A DNA stretch of 64,000 bases, from assembly GCA_963573305.1 (NCBI GenBank), contig OY754328.1, positions 41,469,822 to 41,533,821 of the forward strand, given 5' to 3'. The stretch's first letter is position 1; the number at the start of each line of letters is the position of its first letter. Both the position numbers and the translations under genes were made by a program. Origin of the DNA: Pyrrhosoma nymphula (taxonomy: Eukaryota > Arthropoda > Insecta > Odonata > Coenagrionidae). Below, piece by piece: positions 42,797 through 55,799 of the stretch. The notes below the pieces were generated by a model. The model was not told the DNA's origin. It saw only the letters and a list, made by a program, of their open reading frames with translations, and did not search any database.

Positions 42797-43010
42797 CAGG
42801 GGTGCAACAACGTGGGGGGAAGCGGGGGCATTGCCCCCCCCCCCAAGCACGATTGTGGGGGGCTAAACCCCCCCCCAGAAATCAGAGGTAGTGGCTCACT
42901 TTTTAATGGTTTTGCAAAATCTCTTTCCCCCCCACCCCCGCTTAGCTAGCTCTTCAGATTTTTCAAGGAGTTTGCCCCCCCCCACGATTTGGGGGGTTGT
43001 TGCGCCCCTG
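42797..43010. mobile_element. hAT MITE with C/G homopolymer interior (214 bp)
   Basis: Ends CAGGGGTGCAACAAC and complement CAGGGGCGCAACAAC match at 14 of 15 positions. Flanking 8-mers TTTGAATT (42789-42796) and TTTAAATT (43011-43018) are a target duplication with one change. An 8-bp duplication with CAGGG-type ends is diagnostic of hAT. The interior consists largely of C or G runs of 6-12 separated by short unique stretches. No coding frame. Confidence 0.85.
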
Positions 43011-43018
43011 TTTAAATT

Positions 43019-43561
43019 TATCAAAAATGTCAAATTTGGCGACATATGGGGTCCCGCCCGGTGAATTGCTGGACGGCGCTGCTGCAGTCAATGTCAGTGA
43101 ACACCGGTCAGTCATCAGTAAAAGGCTTGATCTCTCGAGTGATGTTATATTCAATCCGTTGGATTGCGAGTATCGGTTGCTATGGTGCCATTCAAAATAG
43201 CGTGCGAATGCGTCATTTGTCCGTTTTTTTAGGCCTCCTAACTCATCCAAAGAGCTTTTCTCTTGACTCGTACTTCTCAAAACGGTAGAAACATGTAACA
43301 CTTTTGCAACAAAGTCAAAACACCCGATCCAAAACAAAAATATGTAGAAATTTTAGCCACTGAATTCCGGTGTTCTCCGAAAATGAACGGATTTTATATT
43401 ATTTATTGTTAGCTATAATTCAAACTTCTATCTTTCTAGCGCAGTACGTTTGAATTTTGATATTTTGTTTACGAAATATCCGAAAATCTAGAACGCGATA
43501 TCGCGCACTTAGCAGAAAACAGTATTTCCCATTGCGGGAGGTGGAGACGCTTCCGGCGCTA
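43019..43561. other. Intergenic DNA, nothing recognised
   Basis: Opposing open frames (42963-43337 minus; 42997-43200 and 43046-43288 plus) partly overlap the MITE and show no domain, so they are not annotated. Confidence 0.35.
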
Positions 43562-43569
43562 GCCGCAAC

Positions 43570-46076
43570 CAGGGCTGGGCAAAACACTCTAAATATTATA
43601 TTTGAAATGCAAAATACTAAAAAAAATAGTATTTGAAATTAAAAGACGAAATAAATTTGCTGGGTACATTACAAATACATGTATTTTAAAATACACAAAA
43701 TTACGAAAATACATTCCAATAAGAATAAAAATCCTAAAGAGTTTACGGTGAAAAAAATATAAATAAGAACTCTACATTATATGTTTGATGTAAAAAACGG
43801 GCTCATGAGTTAAATAATATTTGTGTTTATACAATCATCTCTACATACAGCATATCATTTGGAAAAAGCAGTAATTAAATTTAATTAACATGATTCAATA
43901 TGGTAATGGGATCCTTCTACTAGGGTAGAACATTCTGTGGCGACTTCATAGGAACTACTTCGAGAACTTGCCGATAAAGTCCGTTTTTAACCGAGTTTGA
44001 AACAAGACTGGTGAGAATTGAAACTTAAGTGGAAAATAAAAAAGCATGCCATTACAATGAAAGCTCTCTCAGTACATTTTGGCAGACATAAAAAAATACA
44101 GCTGGGAAAGGCTAAGCTTCAAAATATCAGCAGTTACAAAATTACAAAAATATATTCGTTCTCATAGTTTCTCTCACAATATGTAAGATATTCTCGAAGT
44201 TCAAACCACACACAACTTAATCTCACGCAAAACTATTGCACTTCAGACCAAGGGTTTCCTTCCCCAAGCTCCTCCTCCTCTGATTCATCGGGAAATCACT
44301 ACAACATTTTCTCCGAACAAATAATGGGTTACATCATTTGCATTGTTTTTTCGAAATACCTATTTCAATTCTCTCCAGTCATGATATCCCGGCTACCTCT
44401 ATGTTCGTTCAATAGCTGCCTGGACATCTGCCTTAACTTGAAACTGGAAAAATTATGCTTCGTATATTTTAGAAGGTGAATAAGGAATTTTATATATTCC
44501 TAGTTTAAAAAATCTATTTTTTTCATTTTTCTATACCAATAGAATATATTTGGTCAAGCGCGCTATCACAATTTTCACTTGTTCAATGGTCTCATCCCCC
44601 TTCTCTCATAAAATATTTTTTAAATCTCCTCTCCCCCCTCCAAATTAATTTGATAACCCACTTTAATTCATGACCACCCTTTGTATGCACCACAGGGTAG
44701 GTCAGCGTAATGGATAAATAAACGTTTTTTTAAGAATTAAAATTGGGAAAGATAAACGGAATGAAAATCATGCATGTACAATACGTTAAAAGCACCATTA
44801 AAACAAAAGTTATTACAGAAATTGCATTTCAGAAAACTATGGTTTGGAATTCAATCCTATAGATTAAGATTCATCCGAAGATCGCAGTTATTCTCTGTTT
44901 CACATGTCTTATGAATAGTGTGATTTCTCAAGAAACTATGACTTCAAGTTCTGTGGTAGGAGGGGCAAGCATAACGTTTTAAGTTATGACAAACATAATG
45001 CAGAAATTTAGACAAAATATGACCACTACGCATGCCTTTTTTTAATAGTCGTCTGAATTTCCCTGGCGTTCAAAACAGAGATTCGGTAAGGTCTGCTTCA
45101 GTATTCAGTGACGCTGGCGATTCTGCATACGGATTATCGCAGCTCTTAAATTCGCAATTCTCTTGGCTTGAGGCATTGACTCAACTGGCGCAATGCAGAA
45201 CACCAAACACACCTATGTTGGATATGCTTGTTTCGATTCTGAAGGGGTGTACTGATCTTCACCAAGATTTCTGCTCAGCAGAGACAGTAACAATATGGAC
45301 ATCATTTCTTTCCATGGCTTCTTTTTCATGCAAATTGACTAAAATGGCGTTATGCCATAATTAAAAATGAATATCAATTCACTTTGGTTCTACTGACCAT
45401 TGGGTGAAAAATTCGCAAAGTGGAATTTGGGCTCTAGTGTACATTTCTCAGAAGTATTTAGGGTATTTTCAACTTCTGAAAATACTTAATATACTTACTA
45501 TATACATTATAAAGTGTATTTCAAATGCAAAGTACTTTAAGTACCCCAGAAACTTAGTTGCAGAACCGCGACCCTATAAGGAGTTTTAAAAACGTTCATA
45601 CGAATGTTGTGCCCCTAAATGTTTTAATTTGGTACCAATAGAAATATCCTCTGTAACAAACAAATACATATTATTTTTAAAATGGTTACTACAGCAACAT
45701 TTAGTGGATTATTTATTCACATGGGAAACTTAAATGCTTTAAATAATGTAATGATGAGCACCAGAGATTCGTTTCATTTTATATTCTTTTATTTTTTGAA
45801 AAATTGTAATGTATTGATTTTTTTGTAATATGTTATGCTCTCCTTAAGATTGACTTTTTTGATTTTGAAGTTTGCCTGATTTTTAATTTTTTCTAGTCAC
45901 CTCAACGCAACATGTTATCGTTCGTGAGGTATACTATTTTATATTTCCATTTATTGTATTAATGCCATTATAGTGTATGTATTGTGTTGGTAAATTCCTT
46001 AATAAATAAATAATAATGATAATAAAATTTCATATACACATTTAAAATACATGTATTTGAAACACTTCCCGGCCTT
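43570..46076. mobile_element. Degenerate hAT-like element, about 2.5 kb
   Basis: The left end CAGGGCTGGGCAAAACACT and the right end (complement AAGGCCGGGAAGTGTTTCAA) are related. Subterminal ACATGTATTT / AAATACATGTATTT motifs occur at both ends (near 43677 and 46046). Flanks GCCGCAAC (43562-43569) and GCCTGCAAC (46077-46085) look like an 8-bp target duplication with one added base. The interior is AT-rich. A 110-codon frame (45032-45364 plus) and a short acidic stretch on the minus strand near 44230-44300 (DESEEEELGEGNPWSEVQ) may be transposase or cargo remnants, but no hATC motif is recognisable. Probably an old, internally decayed element. Confidence 0.5.
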
Positions 46077-46151
46077 GCCTGCAACAATTACATTATTGGA
46101 CAGAAATACATATAAGTTGACAGTGTCGGGTTTAACGGCATAGAAATATGG

Positions 46152-46335
46152 TAGAATGAAAGGTGAATTACCAGCACTGCAGTTTCCACTATGCATTTTA
46201 TTGTGCACTCAATGGTTTCGTTGCAAAACAACGCCATCTGGTGATCATCCTGATGATGTTGCTTTGCAACGAATCCATGATCGTAGAAAGTAAAATGGAA
46301 ACTGCATTGCTTATGTTTCACCTTTCATTTTTACC
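46152..46335. repeat. Penelope-terminal-like inverted repeat with hammerhead-like cores
   Basis: Arms 46152-46240 and 46247-46335 are imperfect reverse complements meeting within a few bases. Plus strand: CTGATGA (46250-46256), GTTGC/GCAAC stem II, then GAAT in place of GAAA. GATCAT before the core can pair with ATGATC after it as stem I. Minus strand: CAGATGG, the same stem II, then an intact GAAAC. Outer parts carry GGAAACTGCATTG (46297) and TTCACCTTTCATT (46318), both also present at 10110 and 10130 beside the Penelope-like nuclease. This shared sequence links the palindromes to Penelope-like terminal repeats. Confidence 0.75.
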
Positions 46336-47448
46336 AAATATACGTGACGCTACCACCTTTAACGAATAAACTTAGAATAAACATTAGATATTTATCCTTG
46401 AGGACATTAAAGCTCGGTTTGAAAACAAATCGAGTAAAATTGCCTTACATCCAAGACCTAGCCAAAAACATCGCATACCTGGAAGATCGTTTGAGAAAAA
46501 TTCAAATGCATTGAAAGGAAATAGCGTGCAAGAATCCACATGTTCTCAAACCACGTGGAATTTCCCGTTTGCATTGCAGTGGAACATAAAGATACTTGGA
46601 TATAACCAATATTCCCTTCGAAACAAAATTCAATGGATCTACTTCACCGCTTGTGAGCATTAGCATACACCGTCTGCTAAGAACAGTGAATAAAATTAAC
46701 TTAAAATGTAATTAATAAATTTGAATTGCAAATATTTATTCTATCTAAATATTTAAAAGCTTAGCCATGAGAAAGATATGAAAGTAAATTTTAAATGAGT
46801 AAAGCTTAACTTATTAGCAATCATCACTTTAAAGAGCTACAACGCAAAAGAAAATTTATGATAATTCAGAGTAGACTCAATTTATATAATGCTTTATGTA
46901 TGTTTAATTAATATATGGCATTTCTGTGTGTGTATGTGTGTGTGGAAGAGAATTGACGGGACAGGATTGATCTCGTTATGCGTACAGGAGCTTTTGCTGG
47001 CTCTACTGCTTCACGTTAAACTGGCTTCGTTTTGGATGACCGGTAGCTTCACTTTGTTGGATATAATGTAGGGTTCTACCAATAACATGTTAGTGAATCC
47101 TTTTTCATCTATCTCTGAGAAAAGTACTTCCTCCTTAAGGTATATCTTTAAAAATTAAACTCATTTGAATAAAAATTGTAAAATTACGTTTTGGCATTAG
47201 GGTCTTGATACGACGCTCTGCTGTTTCAATACACTTCACTTTTATGGTCTCCATTCCTAACTTTGTGTTTACGGTGATGCAAACTTGGATCCTTTTGAAG
47301 TATTATTTTCTTGTCTAAGAATAGCATCCAAATGTCTGTAGACATTTGTGCCTCACTCAAGAAAGATCATTTCAGAATTTTTCGCCGGCACTCTTCGAGA
47401 TAATATGATCGCGAATGAATAAAAAAGTGAGAAGAACACTGAAAGCTA
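46336..47448. other. AT-rich intergenic DNA, nothing recognised
   Basis: A short (GT)n-like stretch occurs near 46925-46945. No domain-bearing frame is seen. Confidence 0.4.
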
Positions 47449-48513
47449 ATGCATCGTTGGGAACACGTTTTGTCTGTTAATGCCCTCAGCTGGGTGAGCT
47501 GCGTCCATTCTTCCTCCACTTCTCCATTTCAACTTATTTTCCCCCTTCTCGCGTGCGTCTATCGCCACACATTTCCCATCGTTCCCTGCGCGCGAATGCG
47601 CATCCCAGCGCCGCTGCGCATCGAACAACCAACCCCCCTTCGCTTACTCCATTGCCAGTCTCTCCACCCCCTCCCCTCTCTGGCGCCGGCGCTTATATTG
47701 TGGCACCCCTTCCCCCTCGTCTCCCCCCCCCCCCCCCAAACACCCTGTACCCTTTTCATTCGAGGCGTTACTTATTCAAATCCTTCCTCTCCCTATTCCC
47801 TTCAACCTGCCCGCACTCACGTTTACTCAGTGCAGCAGATAACGTTCCTGGAATTTGTGGCTGTCATGACTGTATTTAATTTAAGAGCAGAAACAGTATT
47901 CAGGAACCCGGAAGAAGATTATGAAAATGGTGAGAGAAAAACGGTCTGCTTTTTGCTACAAAAGCTTAAATGGAGGAAATTCGTGAACGATAAAGTACTT
48001 GGAAACAATATGCTTGGTGAAATTTAACTATGCAGCTTGTTGTTAAGAGGAGGGAGATTAGCATTTTGGCGTGAGTTCTGTGAGGTAGCTTGCCTTATGC
48101 TTATACGACCTTTTGCGCGGCATAAAGTGTGTTGCCTCAAACATTTTACTTCTTCAGCTCATCATTTCTTTGCAATATTTTTCCGCCCAAGGCGTCCATG
48201 CGTATCCTCCCCTTTCCCTTCGAAATGTTTATCTTCTAACTCTAGCCGCGTTGCTCTACATTTTATTGACTTTTCCACCTCCAAAGAATCACCCACTACT
48301 CGTACACTCGTAATCTTTTGTCATGCACCGGATTTCGGAACTGCTCAATGTTTCTCTCTCCATAGAAAATTCCTCATTCTGTTCACGGTTTTAGTATTTG
48401 AATGGAGATTCTCTGCCAACGCCATAATGTTATCCTTTAAATTCTCAGTAAAATTAGGATTCTTCACCGTTTTAATCCATTACTCTGACCTTTTTTCCGT
48501 ACACGACTTGTAA
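47449..48513 (+). other. Two long open frames in pyrimidine-rich DNA, probably non-coding
   Basis: Frames 47449-48027 (192 codons) and 48037-48513 (158 codons) lie head to tail. Neither shows a recognisable domain. The first passes through a Pro/Leu-rich stretch encoded by C/T-rich DNA containing a C15 run at 47723-47737, and stays open in a second phase over the same bases (47553-47879). The second is rich in Phe/Ser from T-rich codons. Low complexity and openness in several phases argue for chance. A spliced lineage-specific gene cannot be ruled out. Confidence 0.4.
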
Positions 48514-49454
48514 CTCGAGAGGTACTCCATCGGTTTTAAAGAGTGCTTTTCTTATGTGATTATAAGATTAAGTATATTATTTAGTAGAAATCTGAGTACG
48601 CTAACCAACGTTCCAGCATAACTTATTAATGTCTTCTCTATTACCTATGTTTCGTAAAATGACAAATAAACACTCGTATGGGAGAAAAACCAAACGCTCT
48701 CGTGATTTTCCGAGGGAAACATTTACGCACGAGTGAGGAAGCCTAAGCAAACGTTAAGGGTGGGCTGAAGGGGAAGAGTGCCAGAGGGTTGACAGTCGCA
48801 TGCTATCACCCCCACTCTTTCACTTGTAGTGGTGGTTACATAGGAGGCTTCTCACGCCGTTGTTCTATGCTCGACACCCGGAAGTGGTCAAATATTTCGA
48901 CCGAGTTCCGGTTCTAAAACAATTGTTTTCTGAACAGCCCCTTCAAGTGCTTCATCTTTCGTTGGGTGAACTCACTGTGACAACCCTCACACATTTTGAG
49001 GGTAGGTTTCTATGCATGTTTCTCTTTCTTTACTCGTCTGGCTTCATCTGACTTGCGCAAATTTGACTCCATCACCCACGAAAATGAATATTATACATAC
49101 ATTTGATATTCACGTGCTCCTTATAGCAGTAGCAAAAAATAGGAAATTTTAGTATCGAAGCGAAACAATGCAACTAATTCCCGCCGATATTGTAATTGAG
49201 GTATTTAAATTATGTGAATGTTATTTTTAATGAACGATTCATAAAATTTATCTTATTAGATTGCAAATCGTAAGAACATAAATGAAATTGATATTTGAGA
49301 CATTATGCAATCATAATGTCAGGGAATATTACTTAGTTTACTCAATGTCGCCGTCATTATTACGCTCCTATTAGTGAACAAACCCTTTGAATTAGGAAAC
49401 GAGGCATTCACTTACAGGAGAGAGTTAATGACGGGGGCCTTGTACAAGAATGCA
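48514..49454. other. Intergenic DNA, nothing recognised
   Basis: No domain, TIR or repeat is seen. Frame 48860-49051 has no family resemblance. Confidence 0.35.
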
Positions 49455-49629
49455 AAGAGAAGTCTAGCGGAGAGTCGAATGGAGAAGGTGCGGTGGATGG
49501 GAAGGAGGGAAGGGTGAGAAGAGGAGGATGCTGGAGCAGATTAGGAGGAGGCAGAGTAGGTGGTTTGGACGGTTGATGAGGGGCGAGGGGATACTGAAGG
49601 CGGAGATAGCGGCGAGGGTTCTGAGATAG
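49455..49629 (+). pseudogene. RTE-like LINE fragment, frameshifted
   Basis: One phase reads SRMEKVRWMGRREG to a stop near 49516. A second phase continues RRMLEQIRRRQSRWFGRLMR, GEGILKAEIAARVLR to a stop at 49629. This matches the segment RRMEKVRWTERKTNEEVLDM...GRQGRWLEGVMRGDGLLKVVI of the LINE at 28.9-29.6 kb, in the opposite orientation. At least one frameshift and loss of the basic tail show it is dead and older than that copy. Confidence 0.65.
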
Positions 49630-52019
49630 TGGGGAAGAGAAGGGACTTCAGGCATTGAATGGAGAGAGGGGGAGGACGTTTTCCGGGCTGGAGAGTTGAC
49701 ATTTTGTTAGAAGAAAAGGGACAAAAGGCTGTGGAAGATTATTATAGTTACTCTTTCTATCTAAACCGACATAAACCGGCAAATCACCTCTGATAGAAAT
49801 ACTATATCTAGATGATTCCTCATCATGACCTCTTTTTTACTCTGTATTTTTTTTCTTTTTGGAGATAGAGGTCTAACTCTATCTTTAGACCTAGGTATAT
49901 CTCCTGAAGGAAGAAAAAATACATTTTAGAAATATAAATAATATCATGAAAGCAATATTACCCATAATTACATAAGGGGCATAATGAGGACGTGGTTAGA
50001 GCTTGAATGTCCCCAAACTTCAGTATTTGATCGTAAAGTTTAGATTTGGATTCACTCTGTACTGGCATTCAACCAGAGTGATTTTTATTTTTCAAGAAGA
50101 GGAAGTCTCCATCGCCGTCCCTCAAATGAACCAAATCTCTGGCCGTTAAACATTAGTGTTTTTTCCGTTACAGTTTTCAACAAATATGAGAGCCCTTCTC
50201 AGTGTTGAAATTGGTTTGTAAGAAAAAAAGAATATTTCTGCTTAGGGTTCCACATGCTTGACTAGCATTCCATGTTGGGTTAAAATTGCTCGAAATAAGT
50301 TATTTCCTCACTGATAGCTCAATACTTCCCTATTATTCATCTAGTTACACCACGTTTCTAGGAGTATTAGTAATTCTAGGTTCAAGCATTAACTCAACGG
50401 CTCTTTCCTTCACCATGTGCCCGTAAGTGTTGATATCCATGATCGTTCCCGAATACTCACAGTGATTCAACCCGAAGGTTGGTTTGGATAGTTGAGGGTA
50501 GAGCTCACCCCGGACTAAGCCACAAGCGTGTGAATTTCACACATTCAGGCCAGTTCCCTTCCCTGGGCCACCTCGCACTCCGAGGATTTTTTTTGTTCGT
50601 TGTTCCCGAATAGGAGGTGTTTTCATTTAGGCTTATTTGAATGTCCACGACAGGATTTATTCTCTACTTCTGTATCTTTTTATATAAATTCAATCCAATC
50701 TCTATCTCTTGCACTGAATTATGTCATTTGATAGTCAGATGTGATCAATGCGGATCACAGTATATTTTTTTGGGTGTGAATCCCCTTCCCTCTCCATCTA
50801 AACTGGGAAAATATTATTCGACTTTATAACTATACGGTAGATATCTAAGGAATACATTATGAGGGATTTGGACTGTATGCCTGCTTGGTTATAAAAGATG
50901 CAGCAGATTTTTAATTAAAAACAAACACTATAGTTCACTGAGACACATTCTACGCGTCGCTGGATTGGAGAAGGTTTAATAAATTAAAAAAGCCCGCGAG
51001 GAAATCCAATCAAGGTTTTGTATAAATCGCGTTATTGAAGCAGTGAATTTAATAAATAGTGACTAGTTGAATCTAGTGTGGCAATAAATGGACCAAAGAT
51101 TCGAAATTGTCTCGCAGAACGTGGTAGGTACTAATGTTGAATGCACGAATCCTTGACGACGAATAGAACTTTGTTCATCCCTCTATACACTCAAGTGCGG
51201 TTCGGAGTTTTTTTCAGTTCATTTGAAACAAAAATATGTCACAGCTCCATCTTTTAAATACTTATGTATTTAGTAGGAGTGAAATTATTCGTGTTTTGAA
51301 GGTTTACTAAGCCTTATTATATGAGACATTTCCTAAAACATTTCCTGAGGGAACACATTCTATTTTTGATGGAGAAAGATGAATAAACTTTGCATGTACA
51401 AAATATTTATTAATTTAGTGCCTTAGCAGTGAGATAGACAATTTCTTGCTGCTTATGATTTTCCAGTCGTTCTAAATATAATATAATATAATTTATTCTT
51501 CCATAGACAAATAGATTACATTATTTTACAAATGGAAAGTTAGGTACTCTACTAGGCAATAGACCTGTTTTTAGGGTACTACCTTCAGTTCAAATATCAC
51601 ATGCATTGCTGTGTAAGCATGAAAATATATTATATATACATTAACAATCATGATAATTGAGCGTATGAGAAAATAATGCAATTTTTTTTAACAGAAAAGC
51701 AAGTTTTTCCGAAAGGTCCCATTGTGCGTTTTTTCTCGGTGCCAAGCGATGATTGGAGTGATCCACATATTCATACGCGTTGGGGGTAGGCGGCGGTATT
51801 TTAACAATTTTCGGTCTTGAGAGAAGAGGGCACAAATGAATCCCACACACCAGTTCAAGTTTCCCTTCCACCGCCTTATCGGTGAATGGCATGGGCTGTA
51901 GTGACGAAGCGCAAAAGTATTAATAGAAAAGCCTTCATTTGCCATTCTGCCGAACCCAACTCCACCCGCCCCGGCTATTATTATAAATATTCTCCAACTC
52001 TGTTCTTTAGGGGGGGGGA
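49630..52019. other. Intergenic DNA, little recognised
   Basis: The patch 50395-50600 (with AACCCGAAGGTTGGTTTGG and a CGTGTGAATTTCACACAT hairpin) has the look of an interspersed repeat, but no second copy is present here. An AT tandem (ATAAT units) lies at 51475-51495. The remainder is AT-rich and unrecognised. Confidence 0.35.
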
Positions 52020-52560
52020 ATATCCGCCTGCGACCCTTCCTCATCCCCCCCTCCCCACGCTCCCGACCCCACCTCCGCCCCCTCGGCGTACCCTGGCGCC
52101 TCTTCCTTTACCCTCCTCCCCCAACTCCTCCACCCCCTCTCTCCCGCCTTTTCCCATTTTTATAGGAAGTCGTTCGTTCTCCGTCGAGGGGGGGCCTTCT
52201 CTCCACCTTTTTATCCCTCTCTCCCTTCTCTCTTCTCTCTCTCTGTTTTCATTTTTACACGCGTGGTGCTGATGATGGAATTCTGGGCCGGATGAAAAAA
52301 AGTTTCGTGAATGGTGAAGGGTTGGGTGGAAAAAAATGACGTGTCGAACGAGGACGAGGGCGCCCCTGTGTGTGTTCGCTCGTGTACTTGCACGAGTTTG
52401 TCGACAGGGGGGGTGTGTGTGTGTGTGTGCGTGTTTTTTCGCGAGTTTTTTTGTTTTTTCATTACTTCCGTCCCTCAACGACGAGTGACGGAAGCCCTCG
52501 GCTGTTGTAAGCGGGCGTGGACTGCCTCAGATTTTTTCTGCGGTGCGTCGCAAATCCCCT
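52020..52560. other. C-rich low-complexity block with (GT)n
   Basis: Strongly C-rich on the plus strand from 52045 to 52200 (CCTCCCC, CACCCCC motifs), with a (GT)n run at 52412-52433. Opposing frames 51886-52272 and 52041-52478 are both open because of the skewed composition and encode low-complexity peptides. CpG content rises at 52330-52570. Confidence 0.5.
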
Positions 52561-55070
52561 AAACGGCCGTCGTTCTGCGCTTTAATCGTTTTCACGATAT
52601 TAGTTCCAACAATAAATCGGTGATTTTTAGCAATTTGTCTTTTGTGGAATTATGAGGAACATTAGTAGTCTTCTGACTTGTTTCCGTCACTTTAATGATG
52701 GCTAGGACAATAACGTCAACACATTTTCAGCCAAATTACATCATCACAATGTGGTATTCTACCAACTGCTTGGTAGGTTTTTGGACCGTCCAAGCCGTAA
52801 CTTCTCCATTTTGAAGTTATCATTGAACGCTTTCGAGCATTACTAAACGACTATTTAATCCCCATAAAACTCACTATACGTTCTGTCTCCCTTCAACTCG
52901 TTCGACCTTCCTCCTCCTGTTTCGCCCTAACCCCGTGCTCCCAATTTCGCCACCCTTATTAGCATTGCGTTTCCTCTTATTGCTCCCTCCATCCTCTTGC
53001 TGCCTCCTCCGAATCTCCACCGTCAAATTTCCTTTCCTCCTGACGAAGTAAAAAGGACGGCGTAGATTTAAGCCATTTTTTTCTGAGGCATGCTACTAAA
53101 GAGTGGATTCAACGCATAAATGGATGGCGTTTTATGAAGCAAGTTCACTTCATTCCTTTTTGTAATAAAAAAAATAGTTTCTGAATCCCTTCGACAATTT
53201 TTGTTTTGTTAGTGCTGATAATACCTCAGTTATTTCACTTAATTTAATGGCTGTTTAACAATAATTGTTACACTTGGCAAATATTGTATTTTTCATTAAA
53301 TCGCTCTGGTAAGCTACAGTTTATCGGGGGAATATGTTTTAACAGTTGAATCTAGAAGTAAAATCAAAAAACTTTTATTTTCTGCGGGGACACCTACAAA
53401 GGAGTTAGTGTTACTACATTTGTTAGATGGTAGAATCCAATCGCAACCTTTTGACTAAGTTTTAAAAGAGCTACCGCCCTATGAAATTGAAGCTTTTCTG
53501 TCACATGGTGGTGCTTTGACCTTTATGACTAATTCATCACCTTCCTTTTGATTTCATATGCTTTCGTATGTATCATGTTTTTTGCATGACTCGCCATACT
53601 AGCCCTCTTTGTGTTTAAAAAGAATAATTTCGCCATGTGAAGCAACCCTGGCTCTTTGAAAGCCTCGAATGAGCTAAAAGAAAAAAAAAGAAGAAAAATG
53701 CTGATTACAGAGGGAAAGATATTTTGGAAAGGAAACGCTACTTTCATCATGATTCCTTCTACGGCGCGGCGTCCCGCCATGCATATGCATGTACCATGCA
53801 CGCCCAGGCCTTAGGTGCCCTCACGGAAAGTTAAAAAAAGGGCGAAGAAAAAGTGCCTTTGGGAGAGAGGTGGGCGGAGGTTGAATAACTGGTTCTTCAT
53901 TTGTTTCCGAGCGGGCGTGTAGGCGGGCAATGAAGACCGCATAAGCGCTCCTGAGCAGATGCAATCTCCTCAAGAGGTAATCGGATTCGCTCCCCTCTTT
54001 GAATCAATCCAAAGAAAAGCTTGCGCGCGGACAGCAGCTCCCTGCCTCTCTCTCTATGACTTTAGTCTCAAAAATACGAATAACTATAAAAGTAGCGCCT
54101 TAAAGCAATTAACCGGAGAGAGCCTTTCACCGGCTATAACGTATTTCTTAAATACAGGATGAAGTTGTCTATATTAAAAATATACAATGGATTACAGGAG
54201 GCACCACGCGTTGAAGCAGAGGCTATTAGCTGCTCTGCACCATGCGTTACGACATAAAAATAATAGATAAATAGCGATAAAAAACCAAACGCTTGTTTTT
54301 GTTCTTATGGGGAGGACTTTCACTAGCCATACTATGTTTTCTCCACTCAGAAACAGAAACAAAGGATGCAAATGAAGCGAGTACCATTGCTTCGATCAAG
54401 AAAATCCTGTTAGGTATAGGTAACCATTGCGGCAAAAATTAATCATAAGAAAATATGGCAACAGTATGTAGAATCTGTAAAAAGTGGCCTCATGTTCGCA
54501 TCCAATGATTCTTTGAAGAGTATTAATAAGAGTCCCTTTTTGAGAGAGAAGCAACGGTTTGTAAGAGGTAAGAGTCTCTCACTCAGACTTCGTTTTGTCC
54601 GCCTGTATGACTTGCCTGAGGGTATTCCTTTAGGTGAAAATTGGTAAAATTTCCAATTATTCATCTACGTATAGACTGCAGTTATGTGTAAAATGCAACT
54701 CTAACGATTCGTAGAGGTCAAATTTAGACTGGAAGAACTGGGTTAACTGTAGGCCGATGTGCTAACTCTCTGTGACCTCTCCCACTATAACGGTTGACGG
54801 GGTGAGGTTAAAGGTCGAGAACAGGGTGGGTTGGATTTTACGTAATGCATGTGACAGGTTCTCTTTCTAAAGGTCATTACTTAGAAATATATTCCTCGTT
54901 TAGTTTTTTATTTCTCTCTCGCTATGATGGGAAAAGCTTAGTTTTTGTGTCAAAAATTGGAACTGGAGAGTTAAATGGCTTTTTAGAGAGGCGTCCTTCA
55001 GTCGAAATCATTTGCATCAATACCTTTGTGTGTGAAAGTTGGCTAGGGAAATATATCATGGTGCATAGGG
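52561..55070. other. Intergenic DNA, nothing recognised
   Basis: 2.5 kb of mostly AT-rich sequence with no domain-bearing frame, TIR or repeat pair. Short frames at 53529-53801, 53959-54162 and 54443-54664 are unremarkable. Confidence 0.4.
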
Positions 55071-55285
55071 GAGGGTGGAGAAAAATCCGGTGTCGGCATC
55101 AGCCTAAATAAATAACTCCCATCCTTCGGGTGAAGCACTGCAGTCAAAGAGCTCTCCAAAGTTCCATCAACGCAGGAATCGAGTTTCCACAGAAAAAATC
55201 TCCGCCACCATCGCGATGCGAACCCGTGATTTCAGTTTGGTAAGCCAGTCCCCACTTACGCTACCACGTTAACTGATTTTCAAGG
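55071..55285 (-). repeat. tRNA-derived SINE-like repeat
   Basis: On the minus strand TAGCGTAAGTGGG (complement of 55251-55263) and GGTTCGCATCG (complement of 55214-55224) stand as A-box and B-box at about the right distance. The far side (55071-55108) is the segment shared with 12366-12402, so the repeat probably extends over the whole interval. It is interrupted or diverged between. Confidence 0.5.
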
Positions 55286-55799
55286 GAGACTTCGACGGAG
55301 ATACACGTAATGATTGAATGATACAAAATTTTGTTGATTCATACAACAATTTCGCTATTACTGGTTTTGCAAAGTTATAACATTTTATCTTCAGAGTTCT
55401 GATACTATAGACTCGCCATCACTTATAGATGTTGATGATATATTAATGACGGGTGATTATCCGACATTAATGCTGAATCTCGGTGACTATAACGTTCATC
55501 CTATCCACCTTGGGTATCACTTGTGGATAAGCATCAAGTGCACTTTGCTCTGCGTTCAGAGGGGACTTGGTGTTACTCCGATCCCATTAGTAGTTAACGT
55601 CTGGGGGCTTGGTGCCGTATTCGGCGATGGAGCATATCCGTGTCCTTCTGTCTCCTCATTTATTAGATTCTAACCTCTCCCAATCAATCAATAAGACTTA
55701 TTTCTCTCGACATATAAGATATATCGATGAAGTATTACGTATGTGATGGAAGCGGTCGCCCGATGCACAAATAGCGTCGGTAGTGGAGGATATGACCAT

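Noticed and set aside
42963..43337. 124-codon minus frame
   Set aside because: Its C-terminal part is translated from the hAT MITE end and the rest has no family resemblance.
47449..48513. Consecutive frames of 192 and 158 codons as a possible gene
   Set aside because: C/T-rich DNA with a C15 run, open in more than one phase, low-complexity Pro/Leu/Ser/Phe content and no recognisable motif. Kept only as a note.
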